From NCBI GenBank assembly GCA_002104945.1, contig MCFH01000001.1, positions 992,001 through 1,056,000 of the forward strand: a DNA stretch of 64,000 nt, given 5' to 3'. Origin of the DNA: Piromyces finnis. Lineage: Eukaryota; Neocallimastigomycota; Neocallimastigomycetes; Neocallimastigales; Neocallimastigaceae. The first letter of the stretch is position 1. Every line of letters starts with the position of its first letter. Position numbers and translations under genes: made by a program. Shown piece by piece: positions 42,327-55,666 of the stretch. Under the pieces are notes generated by a model, which worked only from the letters and a program-made list of their open reading frames with translations, was not told the origin of the DNA and did no database searches.

Positions 42327-45300
42327 ATGTCATTTTTTGGTTTTGATACTTCTCTTCCTCCTTTAGATATGGGTAAGATGGATTTATCTAAGGAGGAAAA
42401 AAATAATGTTGACCAAGATTTAGAAACCTTTGGATTAAAGGAAAATCCAATTTTAGATGATGATGATGAATTAAATAATGAAACTTTTGGTGCAGCTGCT
42501 GATGTTGATAAAATAGGTAAAAAGAAAGAAAGAGATAAAAAATATTAATTATTAGTAGAATCTTTGCAAATAATATATATATATATATAATTATTAAATA
42601 TCAAATAATTTTTTTTTAAAAATAATAGATAGAGATTTTGATTTTACAGCAGGAAATTCTTTTTTTGAAAAACAAATGGAAGGTAGATATAACTCTTATA
42701 AATTGTTATAGTATAATTACGTTTTAGTCACCTAATATATTTATTTCTATTCAACAATTCAAAAGGACAAGACAAAGGTTTAGGAAATCAAAATTTAAAT
42801 AGTTCAAAAAGTTCAATAAATAACGACCAAATTTTAGGAAGACAAAATGTTATGAAATCGGCCTCTGATATTTTAAATGAACGAGTAATTATTTTTTTTC
42901 CCTATCTATCCTATATCATGATACAACTTGTTATTCCTAACTAAAAAAATTTATGTATTTATATTAACGATAGATTTGGAATCAATTCAATGGAAACATC
43001 AATTTTTCTGGTAATTATATATAAATAGGCATAGGCTAATAAAAATTTATTTAATGGAAAAATAATTAATTATTTTATTATTTATACTACTATTTTAAAG
43101 AAGAACAAAATAATGCTAATTCTATGACTAATGCATTTGATTATAATAAATATAAAAATACTTCATTATCCCAAATTGAATCAAAAATGATGCTAGAAAA
43201 TCAAATGTCTAATTTCTCACCACTTCAAATGCAACAAAATATACAAATGGCCAACTATTTAAAGTCACCAAAATTAGGAATGGACCCTAATTCCATGACT
43301 CCACAACAATTCCAACAACTTCAAAAACAATTACAACAACAACAATTACAGCAAATTCAAAAACATCTTCAACAACAACAACAGCAACAACAACAACAAC
43401 AACAAATGCAATTCCAACAATTCCAACAGCTTCAACAACAACAGCTTCAACAACAACAACTTCAACAACTTCATCAATTACAACAAGCAAGATTTGTTAA
43501 CGAAATTGAAAAACAACAACATTTACCAGTTCCTCAACCACCAAAGGTTGATCAACATCGTGTATTAAATCTTGAAGAATTAGAAGCTTCCTTTAGAGCT
43601 CAAACCATTTCTAATATGCCAAATCCAGTGAACGCTCCACCAATGCCAATGCCATTCCCAGGTCCAAATGATAATATGAACTTGCAAGCTTTCATTGCAT
43701 TACAACAACAACAACAACAACAACAACAGCTTCAACAACTTCAACAGCAACGTCATTTACAACAACTTCAACTTCAACAACAACAACAATTCCAACATCA
43801 ACAACAATTTCAACAACAACAACAACAACAAAAGCAACAAAACTTTCAACAAAAGCAATTTCAACAAAAGCCATTAAATCAAGAAAACCAACAATTCCAA
43901 AATCGTATGCAAAACCAAAAGCAATATAACAATAGGTATAATAGACAATATCAAAATAACAATAACAATAATAATAATAACTATTATTATCAAAAAAACC
44001 GTGACCAACGTAACTCTAATGATTTTGAAAAAAAGAGGTAACTATTCTAGTTGTAGTAATAAAAATAGGAACATGATAAATTTTTGTGAATTCTTTATAG
44101 AATTCTCTATACCAATAATAAAAACAAAAATTTATATACTTGTTAAATATATTTACTAAAAATAATAAATTATATATTTGTTTATTGAATACTATGTATA
44201 TAAAATTATTCAATCCATCCTATTTTCAAACCCTTCTTTATTTAATCATCAAAAATAAAATGAATATTCATAATATTATCAATAATGATAATGGAAAATG
44301 ATAATAATAATGATAAAAAAAATTATTTTTTATTCAAAGGACGAATATAGTGGTTTAATGACAAGAAAGGAAAAAGAATTAATTGCTAAAATTCAAATTT
44401 CACAATTAATTACTGATGATCCATATTCCGACGATTTCTATTATCAAATGTTTACAGAGAAAAAGAATAATGAAAATCAAGGTGAAACTAAGCTTAACTG
44501 GCAACAAACCTATTTAATGAAACAAGGAAAAGGTGGTAACTTGTCATCACAAATGCAACAACAAGTTCAACATCTTATTGATGGAAGAAAACAAAAGCCA
44601 AAAAATACTCAGTGTATGTTTTTTTTTTTTTTTTTATTTTATTTTATTTTAATCCTACTACAGTATAACTATGTATATGAAAAAAAAAAAAAAAAATGGA
44701 TGTGATCCATAGTTGAGATAAATTAATATTTATATATATATTTATTTAATTATAGTTTCATTAGAAGGTGCCTTGGGTAAAATTGCCTTGAATTCTGTTC
44801 GTAATCCAAAACAATTATTACAAGTCAATAAGGATAAAGATTCTGTAAGTTTGACCTTTAAAAAAAAAAAACAGATTATTTTAAAAGATTTTATTTTCTA
44901 TTGTATTTCAAGTCAACTATTAATTAATGGCTATTTTCTATATAAAATTTTAATTTTTCAAATATTTATAATGGTTATTTTTCCTATGCATTTTTCCTGA
45001 ATGTTATTATACAGTCCAAGAAGGCTTCAGCCAATTCCTCTGAGCAACCACAAACCACTAGATTAGCACATTACAAAACATTAGCCTCTATAGAAAATGT
45101 ATATACCTATGTATTACAATTAGAACAAAAGGAAAGACAAAAGAATTTAAAGAAAGAACAATCAACTGATAATGAAACTGATGCTAATGAAGAAGAAACT
45201 GAAGAAGAGTACCTATTCCACCCAATATATCCTATATTTGTTAATATAGTGTCATACCATAAACTAATATACTAATATAAAATATTTATATATATATTTT

Positions 45301-46579
45301 AATTCTATTTATTAGAAAACAAGAAAAAGAAAACCTTATAAATAAGATCTGGAATGAATTGAAGATTAAGGATGAAATACCATTAGAGTAAATTTTTTTT
45401 TTTTTTAATTTATTTTTAATTTTCAAGATTTTTTTTTTTCATCTATTATAAAAAAATTGACCGTTAACCTTTTAAAATTTTTCATAAAATTTATAGTAAA
45501 CCACATCCATTTGTACATTTCTTATCTTATTCAAAGGGTAAAAAGGTTATTCCACGTGTTTTACATTTCCTTTCAAAAGAACAATCCTTAGCCTTCTTAA
45601 ACTTATTATTACTTCGTTTGAATAGATTAGATGTTTGTGCCGATAATGCAGATCCAGTTGAAGTACCTATTGATATCAATTGATAAATAGTAGCTGTTGT
45701 TGTAATAAGCGATAGATTTCCAATTTTTTCTAATTTTTTTTTTTTTTATTTTACTTTTAATCCTTTGTTAGGTTGATTTATTTATTAATAGTGTTGTTCC
45801 ACCATTAGTAAACTTTTTATCAGAGATGCCATTATGTGTTATTAATGGTTGCTTTGGTATATTATTAAAGTGCTATAGCATGACTTGGATGGGTAAATGT
45901 AAAGTAGCCTTAGCCATTTTAACTGTCTTTTTAAGTAGAGCCGAAATTTTAAGACAAGATATTAGTAGTGAACCAACTATTGCTCCAAATATCCAAAAAG
46001 ATTTACAACAATGGTAACTAATTTAAATCTCTCTTTTTCTTTTTTTAAACATACCTTTATTTAAAAAAAAAAAAAAAAAAAAAAAAACATGCCCCATTCT
46101 AATTTTTATAAATCAACCTCTCTTTAGGTCTGAATTATATGATCACTTATTTAACCTTTTAAGAAACAATTTTGTTTCTTTATTCCCAGAAAATGGATCA
46201 GATCAAGATGATGTTTGTGTATGGCAATTCTTAGCCGCCATTGCTATTAGTGCTCAATCTATTGAATATCAAAAATCATTAGTTATGGAAGTCAGGTAAA
46301 CCATTAAATTTATAAATATTTTATCCTTTATTCCCTTTTAATAATTTATAATTAATCTATTAATTTTTTTTTATTATTATTATTTCTTTTCTTTTGACTA
46401 ATTTATAATTCATATATCCATTTTTCCCCCTTTCCCTCTCCATTTTTATGTGTAACAGAGAAAAGGTGTTTGAAACGATAAAGAGTGTTGATAATGAACA
46501 AGGATTAGTTAATGTCAACTTATTTTTACATGCATTAGGTATTGATGCTTCACAAATAGAATTAGAATCTTCAGCATGA
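42327..46579 (+). CDS. PAT1: Pat1 mRNA-decapping activator
   Basis: Exons: 42327-42516, 42629-42682, 42766-42884, 42974-43010, 43101-44037, 44340-44613, 44756-44844, 45015-45208, 45316-45387, 45497-45662, 45772-46013, 46128-46295 and 46459-46579. The N-terminus MSFFGFDTSLPPLD, then NNETFGAAADVD and DRDFDF, matches the Pat1 start that contacts Dhh1. A long Q-rich region (about 43280-43900) follows, then an N/Y/R stretch. The Pat1 middle block EYSGLMTRKEKELIAKIQ with LITDDPYSDDFYYQMF is unmistakable. The C-terminal helical repeat (HPFVHFLSYSKGKKVIPRVL, VVPPLVNFL, AILTVFLSRAEIL) binds Lsm1-7 and Dcp2 in yeast. It acts in cytoplasmic 5'-3' decay and P-bodies. The 44037-to-44340 join does not phase (two bases carried, none accepted), so a small exon is probably missing there. 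Confidence 0.95.
43283..43860 (+). repeat. CAA/CAG polyglutamine-coding tracts in Pat1
   Basis: Two long glutamine blocks (about 43300-43490 and 43700-43860) are built mostly from CAA, mixed with CAG, leucine and phenylalanine codons. Antisense valine-rich frames here are by-products. Confidence 0.9.
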
Positions 46580-47244
46580 TTTTAAACCTACCATCTATAA
46601 ATTATTTAACATTTTTATAAACTTTTTTTTTTTTTAAAAAAAAAAAAGGTAAAAAAAAAAAAAAAAAAAAAAAATTAATCTATAAAGTTGTTTTAAACTT
46701 TTTATGTATACATATAATGTATATATATAGATATTAGAATGAATTATTTTTCTTTGATATAAATTAGCACTATTTTTTCTTTCTTATTTTAACCTTTCAA
46801 CTTTTTTTTTTTTTTAACCACCAATTATACTTTTACTCTTAATCATTCCAAGAGTAAAAGTTCTTTTTTTTTTTTTTTCAGTATAAATATTAATATATTA
46901 TTATACGAAATTATATTATTTTTTTATTTTCATTCTTTCCATTTATTTTTATATTTTTTTTTTTCATTTTCTAGTTTATTTTTTTTTTTTTACTTTAATG
47001 TTGAATTTTAATGAAAGAAAGAAAGAAAGAATCAAAGAAAAGAAAAAAGTTTACAATGACAACAATAATAATTATCACCATAATAATAACCATATGATAT
47101 CATTATTCATCATCCTAATTCTAAAGAATATATTGAAAAAAAGCAAAATACTGTTATATTTATATAAAATAATAATAGCATTAATAATAATAATAAAAAA
47201 AATGAATAGTTTATTACAAAAAAAAATTACAAAAAAAAAATTAC

Positions 47245-47275
<31 letters not shown>

Positions 47276-47282
47276 AAAATAA

Positions 47283-47320
<38 letters not shown>

Positions 47321-49150
47321 TTCACTTTTTTTTTTTATGAAAAGATCAACCTTTTAAGTGTCAAGTTTATTTTTTTAATAGATATCATCCAGAGGATAAT
47401 ATAAAAAAAAAACCTTACATTCTTTAAAGCAAATTATAGAAAATGGTATGTAATATTTGACCAAATATTTATTTCTAAAAAGCATTTGAAATTACCATAA
47501 AAAAAAAAAAAAAAAAAAAAAAAGAGAGAGAGAGATAGAGTATTTAATACTTTTTTTTTTAATTATCAAGTGTTTGGGATAAAATACATAAAAAATTAGC
47601 ATTTAATTTTTTTTATACCATATATTCTAAATAAACATTTCAAAAAAAAAAAGTTTTATGTTTTATTTCTATACCCATTTATTTCTTTTTATTTTTCATT
47701 AATATTTAAAAAATTCAAAAATGTTTAGGTCAATAATCCAACAATGCAACGTTTTTTTTTTTTTTAAAATTTCACAACTTGATGTTTTATACATCGTTAA
47801 AAAAAAACACTTTTTTAAAAAAGACATCAAAAAAAAAAAAATTAAATTAAATTTAGTATCAAATTTTAATTGGACAAATTCCCAAAAATAGATTTTTAAT
47901 TAATATCAAAAGAGAAAAAAAAATCTAAAAATAAAACACTTTTTTTTTTTTTTTGTAAATGAAATTAAACCTTTCTATTGTTAACTTTTAATAAACTGTT
48001 CATCTTTATTTTTTCCACTTAATTATGAACCTATTGATTTTTTTTTTTTTTTTAGTTATAGAAATTGTTTGGAAAAAATAATTTTACACCACCCACCACC
48101 ACCATCTTTTTTTTTTCTTTGGCTCTATTCAATAGACATAAATTTATAAAGTTTCATCATAAATCTATTCAAATTTCTGTTTGTTGACACATGTTAATCT
48201 CATAAACACGGTATAATCATGGGATATCATTGGATGGAGACTTTAAAATATTTTTTAAAATTTGAAATTAAAATGATAAATTACTTGGTAATATAAATAA
48301 AATTATATTAATAGAGTATATTATAATATGTTTGTGTAATATATTATTAATTTATTATTATTATAAACGATTATTGAAACTATTATATTTTAATATATAA
48401 CATTGTATATATTATGTTTATATTGTAATATATATTAATAGTTTAATCTTAATATCTTTTTAATAAAAAAAAAGGTTTTATATCAACAATATATTTAATA
48501 TATTGCATTTATATTAAAAAGTCCAAATTTATATTGAAATAAATAGTATATATTAAATAATATATGGAAATAAATAGTAAACATAATATATTGTTTAAAT
48601 TTATTATCAAAAGATATGAAAAGGAATTTATGAATAAAAAATTCTAATGATTATCAAATTTGGGAAAAGAAAAAAAAAGGCATAAAATAAAAAAGGCATA
48701 AAATAAAAAACAAATAATTTTTAATAATAAAAAAAATTTTTTTTTTTTTAAAAATATTAAACCTTTTCAATTTAAAAAAAAAAAAAAGGCACCATTGAAA
48801 GTGTCAATTTAAAAGGAAAAAAAAAAGAAATTTTACTTTGCAATCAAGCAAAAGAAGGCAAAGTTTTTATAAAAAAAAGAACAAACAAACAACAAAAAAA
48901 TTTTCTTTTTCTTTTTTTTTTTTAAATTTCTTCAAAAATAAAAAAAATTTAAAAAAAAAAAAGGAAAGAAAAAGGAAAGAAAAGAAATTTTAAATAAAAA
49001 TAGAAAAATCAGAAATAATAAAGGAATTTTCTTGTTTTTTTTTTTTTTTTTTTAATTTTTTCTCATTGAGTGAAAAATAAAAGTTTTACCATTAATAAAT
49101 TTTCAATAAAAAAAACCCCCAGTACTCTCTTAATACAAAAAAAAAAAAAA
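46580..49150. other. Intergenic, 2.6 kb
   Basis: Between Pat1 and the FYVE gene, both on plus. It holds T-tract/A-tract junctions (46621-46647), many poly-A runs (47240-47315, 47501-47523), GA tract (47523-47536) and a strong inverted repeat given separately. The lysine-rich open frame at 46998-47282 is not called. Confidence 0.5.
46829..46861. other. 12-bp perfect inverted repeat with 9-nt loop
   Basis: Arms acttttactctt (46829-46840) and aagagtaaaagt (46850-46861) are exact reverse complements around aatcattcc. It lies 250 bp past the Pat1 stop and is flanked by poly-T on both sides. It could be a 3' end signal, a small RNA hairpin or chance. Confidence 0.6.
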
Positions 49151-50197
49151 ATGTTTTTCGATAAATTTTCAAGAAAAAACGAACATAATAACGATATTGT
49201 AGATTACTCTTTTTTACAAACTAAAAATACAATTAGTGAAGATGAAAAAGAAGATGATAATTCACAAAAAGGTAGTTTAATACTAATTTCAGATACTCCA
49301 GAAGTTTTAGGTCCACCAACCAGAAGTCATTGGAAGGTAAAAATAAAATAGTTAAAAAAAAAAATAGTTATTAAGCCTTTCATTGTTATTATTTATCGTT
49401 GAAATTTCAATTTCTTTTTATATATTATTTTTATTTATTTTATGTTGTTGGAAATTTCATTTTCAATTATATATATAATATATTTTTATTTATACTATTA
49501 TTAAAAAAAAAAATTAATTTCATTTTTTATAATTCCTATTTTCTATTTTTCTATTAGCCTGATTCTGAAGTAAAAGCATGTGCTGCTTGTCATAGACCAT
49601 TTACTTTTATTAATAGAAGACATCATTGTCGTAGATGTGGGGATATCTTTTGTAATCAATGTGCCAGCTATACCTTCCGTTTAGATAGAAATTGTAAAAT
49701 TGATTCAAAAGGTGTTTTATCAAGAGTTTGTAGAAGTTGTTATAATATTTATCAAAAGGAAGTGATATCTCAAATAAGAGACTCTGATAATAGATTTAAA
49801 AGTAGAGGTGGAAATTCATTATACAGTAGAGGTAAATATCAACACTATTTTTTTTTATATAAAAAAAAAAAAAGAGGTTAATTTAAGAAAAGAAAAATTT
49901 TTGATATTTACTCGTATTATCCTATTATATAATTTGTACTCAAAATAGAATACAGTAATTATAGTAGTTATAATAATCCACCAGCTGCTCTTCATAGCAG
50001 TAATACAACTGCAAATATTCCAATTGTTAATCCACCACAAAGTAAGAATACAAATAGAAATAATATTTTCTTTTTTAAATAATTGTGCTGGAAAAAAAAT
50101 ACTTAATTTTATTAAATTAATTAAATTTTTAGGAAATGATACAACTCCAGCAACACTTATGTCAGTACCAAGTGATTGGTCATGGAGTACTTTTTAA
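49151..50197 (+). CDS. Small FYVE zinc-finger protein
   Basis: Four exons: 49151-49336, 49558-49831, 49949-50041 and 50133-50197, in phase, about 205 residues. The FYVE finger spans residues about 61-128. It has WKPD (WxxD), CAACHRPF, the PI3P-binding core RRHHCRRCG (82-90), FCNQCASY and RVCRSC, with eight metal ligands visible. FYVE domains bind phosphatidylinositol 3-phosphate on endosomes. The N-terminus is acidic and unstructured; the tail ends in SDWSWSTF. No RING, Rab-binding or kinase domain is present, so partners are unknown. ATG 49151 is chosen because the frame upstream has no other ATG and sits in a poly-A leader. Confidence 0.9.
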
Positions 50198-51285
50198 GTT
50201 ATCAAAAAAATACATCAAACACCTTTTAAAAAAAAAAAAACTACCTTTTATATCGTTTTATCATCACACACACTCACATACACATTATCACAACAACAAT
50301 TATTCAGTAATTTTAATTACAATTAGATTTTAATGATTCATCTATGAAAAAAATTTTAATATTTATTTAATGTTGGAAAAAAAAGGAAAAAAAAAAAAAG
50401 TATGTATTTATAAAGTTTTTTTTATTAGTTTATAGAAGTTTTTTTTATGTTTATATAAAAATACTAAACAACATCTTATTCGTATGGATAATGGTAATAA
50501 TAATAATACTTTATTTTTTAATACTTCTGGAACTGTTAAAAAAAAAAGAAATTTTTTATTTTATTATATTATTATTTTTTCCTACAATAATTCCTTTTTT
50601 TTTTTTTTTTTTTTCATTCTTTCTTTAATAATTCAATTTTTTTATTAAAAAAAAAAAAAAGCATTTTGACCTACTTTTTTTAAATAAAAATATTAAAAAA
50701 AAAAATAAAATATTTTATTTTTTAAAAATGTAATTATAGATAAAAATAAATATTTTTATTTAAAACTTGAAAATATCTTTTTTTTCCAAAAATAAAATAA
50801 AATAAATAATACAATTAATAATACAATTATAAAAAAAAATAAAAAGAAAGAATTAAAAAAAATAAAAATAAATTTAAAATATTCATGTTTAAAAAAAAAA
50901 AAATTGAATAATAAAATGAATTCAAAGCTGTGTGTAGTGTTAATTTTTTTTTTTTTATAAGTATGACTTGCTACCACCACCACCACCACCTGAATCATGA
51001 GTAGCAACAAGGAATAATTAACTTTAAAAAAAGCTTTTTGTAATGAATTTCATTGTTAAACGTAACACAGAAAAAAATAAATTATTTTATGGATTCTTTA
51101 AAAAAAAATTAATTTTTTTTTTTTTTTTTTTTTTTTCAATTTAAATAAATTTTATAATTTTTTTTAAAAAGAAAAAAAAAGTATTCAACACTATTTATCA
51201 GTAGAGTCCTCTTTAGTGTATTTTTTAAAAGAAAAAAGTATAGAAAATAAAAAAATTTTTTTTTTTTTAACAAAGACTAATAATA
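50198..51285. other. Intergenic
   Basis: AT-rich 1.1-kb spacer between two plus-strand genes, with poly-T (50598-50615, 51114-51136), poly-A runs and a CCA tract (50974-50990). Nothing coding recognised. Confidence 0.5.
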
Positions 51286-53008
51286 ATGAGCAGGAACGAT
51301 AACAACGAAATTATTAATGACATTGAAGGTACAACAACCACTATTTTATTAATGTATCCTACATTATTAAAAAAAAAAAAAAAAATTGGTTTTTTCATAT
51401 TAAAACTATAAAGTATTGACATTTATTTTTCTATTCCTATTCATTTAAAAGACTATGTAAAACAAGATATAAAAAAGAATGATTCATCCCATGTAAATTC
51501 AAATTTTTGAAATTTTTATTATTTTTTTTTTTTTTTAATAAATTCATTGTTAAATTTATTATTATCATTATTATTATTTTAATAAAGGATTGGCATCATA
51601 TATTAAGAGTTAAAAACTTGTCTTATACCATAGCAAAAAACGAAATAAATTCAGGAAAAAATATCAATTTATTTATTGTGGTAGCCATTGCATTACTTCA
51701 TGAAACCATTGACTCAAAAGTATTTACATTATTCTTTATAGTTATTAAAGACAATAATAATAATAATAATAGTAATATATATAATAATTATATTTATTTT
51801 TTATAAAAAAAATCTAAATATATACTTATAACTTTAATAATTCCATTTGTATTGGACTTTCACCCTTTATTATAAAATTTGGGAATTTTGCTATTCCATT
51901 TGAAATGTCAAATAAAAAAAAAATTTTTTTATATATACATATGGATATAAAAGTATTGTCAAAAGTAGAGTATAAAAAAAATTTTTTTTTATTCTTTTCT
52001 AAATAATGGTTCATTTTGGGTAATAATAAAACGTATCATCTACTCTTTTTATTAATAATTTATATTTTTCCTATTATTATAAATAGTATTCAAGATAAAA
52101 TAAAAGAAATAAGAACCTTTTTATCTTTGAAACAAATTAAAAATGAAGCTATTGACCTAATCATAAATGGTATAAATAATATATCTTATCGAAAAGAAAT
52201 TGGAAAATTAAGCAAAGAACAGGAAATAAATTTAGAAATAGCCATTGTTCAAGATGCAGATAGTAAGTTTTTATATAATATATATATGTATATTCACTTT
52301 ATAATTCAAAAGACAATTTAATATAAAATGAATAAGAATAAATAATAATTTATATCTAAAAAAAATAATAATAAATAAATAAATTATATATATCTCTATC
52401 AATATATTAGAATTAGATGCCATGGGTGCTATAGGTAATATATTGCTATCTATTATGCTATATATTAAAAATTTTTATATATATACTATTCTTACTATAA
52501 ATTTAAAAAAAAAAAAAAAGGTATTTCAAGATGTCTAGCGTATTCAGGAGCAAAATCAAGACCATTTTACGATCCAGATATTCCTCCAAAAATTAATATG
52601 ACACAAGAAGAATATATAACACAATCAAAGGCAAATCAAGGAACAGCAATTAATCATTTTTATGGTAGGTGTTTTTTAATGAATTTAAAAAAAAAAAGTT
52701 AAAATATTTTTATATAAAATTTTATTAAAAAAAAACTTTTCTATCTTATACTATTTATTAAGTAATCCTTTGTTTGTAGTAATATTAACATTTTCTATTA
52801 TTTTTTTTTCTTTTCTCTTAAAAAAATTATATATATATAATATATATATATATGTGTATGTGTGTGTATGTGTGTACGGATAGAAAAATTGTTTAAATTA
52901 AAAGATATGATGAAAACTGATTATGGAAAAAAAATGGCAATTGAAAGGGATCAATACATGAGAGAATTTGTTGATCGTTTTATTAAAGAATATAATGGTT
53001 TAATATAA
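51286..53008 (+). CDS. HD-domain phosphohydrolase relative (YpgQ/YedJ-like)
   Basis: Exons: 51286-51328, 51452-51492, 51588-51719, 52087-52262, 52411-52434, 52521-52664 and 52884-53008. Blocks follow the small HD family: DSSHDWHHILRVKNLSY, VVAIALLHETIDSK, KEIRTFLSLKQI, INNISYRKE, IVQDADKLDAMGAIGISRC, GAKSRPFYDPDIPP, TAINHFYEKL and KKMAIERDQYMREFVDRF. Related enzymes hydrolyse nucleotide or small phosphate esters with a metal bound by H...HD...D. Here the first His (31/32) and the last Asp (DADKLDA) are present, but the central HD reads HE at residues 66-67. The 51719-to-52087 join is out of phase, so a small exon (3n+2 bases) is probably missing. No signal peptide; likely soluble. Substrate unknown. 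Confidence 0.8.
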
Positions 53009-55286
53009 ATTAAAAATTAAAAAAGCGACAAGAAAAACAATAATAATAATAATTAATAGCAAAGATATACTTTTTTTTTTTTCATAAATCCTATATATAA
53101 AAATAAAAATAATAAGGTAGGATAGTTGAAAAAAAGTAATTTTTTTTATTAAATAATAATAAATGAATATAATTATACAAAAGGCAACTAAATGTTAAAA
53201 TAATTTCCAAAATATAAATTCTTATTATATTCTATAATATAAATAATAAAAGTATAAAATGGCTTAAAAAAAAAATATAAAAATTATCAATAAATATAAA
53301 ATTCTTTTTTTTTTATGTAATAATTCAATGCAAGATAGAATTAGATGTCATATCAAGAAAAAAGGCCCTTTTTTTTTAAATAAAATTTTATAATAATAAT
53401 AAAAAATAAAGAACCATCTGAATTTTTTTGAATTATTTTGTACCACTTTTTTATTTTGTCAGATGAAAATGGAAAAATAAATAAATAACCTAAATATTTA
53501 ATTAAAACTTTTCTCGTTTTTATTATTTATATACAAAAAAAAAAAAAGTTTCAATTTATTCTATAAAAGTTTTTTTTTTTTTTTTTATTGTTATTTATTT
53601 CATTTATTTTTTATCAATGTTATGAATAAATTAAAATTTGTTTCATTAAAATAAAAGAAACATTGCCATTTTCTTTTTTTTTTTTTTTTTTTTTGTATTT
53701 AATAAAAAATGTGCTTTAAAGTTATTAAACTATCCGATTAAAAATTATTCATCAACAATATACTAAAAAAAAAAAAAAATCATTAATATATTATACATTA
53801 GATTTTTTTTTTTTATCATTCTACAAAAAAAAATGTATATATTTATATAAAAATACACATCCATTAGAAAAAAATGTATGCATATGCATATCTATAACAT
53901 TTCCATATATTATATTTAAATATAAAAAAAAAATAATGTTGATTTTAATGGCTGAGTATTTATACCTTTTAATACTAATAGTAATTCATTTAAAGATATT
54001 AATAAAAAAAAAAAAATAACTACCTTCTTTAACCAAACATAAATCATATACAATTATAAAATAAATTTTATAAATTTGATCTATTCAATCTACTAAATAT
54101 ACGATAATTTGGAGAGATAAAAAAAAAAAAAGATATTTTAATTATCTAAAAATTAATATAACTCTTTACTCTTTATTAAAAATTTAAGATTATTTATTAC
54201 ACTTTATTTTGTACAAAATAGTTTTTTTTTTTTTACATTGAATAGATAGATTAAAATACATTAAAAATAAAGGATTGCAAAATAAAAACTGATAGAGATA
54301 AAAAATATATTCGTATTAGTTTCTATAATTTCTATAGGAATATACTTGGTTTATATATATATATATTTTATAAGCTATAAATACACGGATCCTTTTTATT
54401 ATTAATACTACTCTCCATAGTTTATCATCACACCCCAATATTAATCTTATTTGAATAGTTTTTTTTTAATAAACTATAATTTCCGTATATTTATCTGTAA
54501 ATATTAGCATGGCATCGTTAATCTCAACAAACATCAATATACATTTTTATATTTAAAATCTTTTTTTTTATATATAAAAAATATATCATCCGTAATTCCA
54601 TCTATAAATATTTTAATAAAAAAAAAATATTTTAATTTTAATCTAATTTTTAATTTATTTTTTTTGTATTACCAAAAAATAAAATAAAAAAATCTTCTTA
54701 TTTCATATATATACAATATATTAATTGTATATAAAGAATATATTTAAATTTTAATTATTTTTAAAATTTTGTATTGAATTCAATTAAAAAATAATATATT
54801 ATAAAATATATAAACTTTAAAAAAAAAGTGACAATAAAAATTAATAAAAAAAAAAAAAAAAGATACATTAAAAGAAATGAATTTGAAAATTCATATTTAA
54901 GAACATGAAAAGTCGTCTTTTTTTTTTTTCTTTTTTATTTGAATTCATTTGTTAATAAAAAAACTTTTTTAAATTCAATTGAATCCTTTTAAGGTGAAAA
55001 AGAAAAAAAAAATCAAAAGAGGATTTAAATTTATTTCAATTTTTTTTTTGTATCCCATATAAAGAGAGAATAAAAAGTAATTTTAAAAAGGAATAATAAA
55101 GATATTTAGATAAATAATAAAGAATTTAAAATAGATATAGTTTTAAAAAAAAAATAATAATAATAAAAATAAAAATTCTTTGTAATATCTTTAAACTTTA
55201 ATACTGACATATTCTTTTATTTTAAATATATATATTATAGTATAAAATAGTATTTAAATAGTATAATTTAAGTGTTGTAAAGAAAA
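53009..55286. other. Intergenic, 2.3 kb
   Basis: Long A/T-rich upstream region of the LysM-deacetylase gene. It holds many poly-A/T runs and short TA repeats; no exon, hairpin or defined element stood out. Confidence 0.5.
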
Positions 55287-55525
55287 ATGAATTTAAAAAT
55301 AATTTCATTGGTATATGCTTTATTAAGTCTTCATAAGGCCTCTTCTTTTCCACTGAATAAACGTTCTTGTGAAAAAACTTATAATGTAATAAAGGGTGAT
55401 ACTTGTTATAATATTTGGAAAAAATATGGTTTAACCGAAACAGAATTTAAAAATTTAAATTTGGGTATGTAAAAAAAAAAAAAAAAAGTTGATGTGTGTA
55501 ATATTAACAAAAGGTCCTAATAATG

Positions 55526-55566
<41 letters not shown>

Positions 55567-55635
55567 AATTTCTTTTTTTTTTTACTATTAACTATTATTA
55601 TTATTAAAACTTTATTTTTTAATTTATTCTTTCAA

Positions 55636-55666
<31 letters not shown>

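Noticed and set aside
43287-43490. Antisense valine-rich frame opposite Pat1
   Set aside because: Complement of CAA/CAG glutamine codons.
46998-47282. Lysine/asparagine-rich open frame
   Set aside because: Low-complexity, ends in poly-A, no homology signal or splice context.
49070-49150. Upstream extension of the FYVE protein
   Set aside because: The frame is open but has no other start codon and runs through a poly-A leader; ATG at 49151 is preferred.
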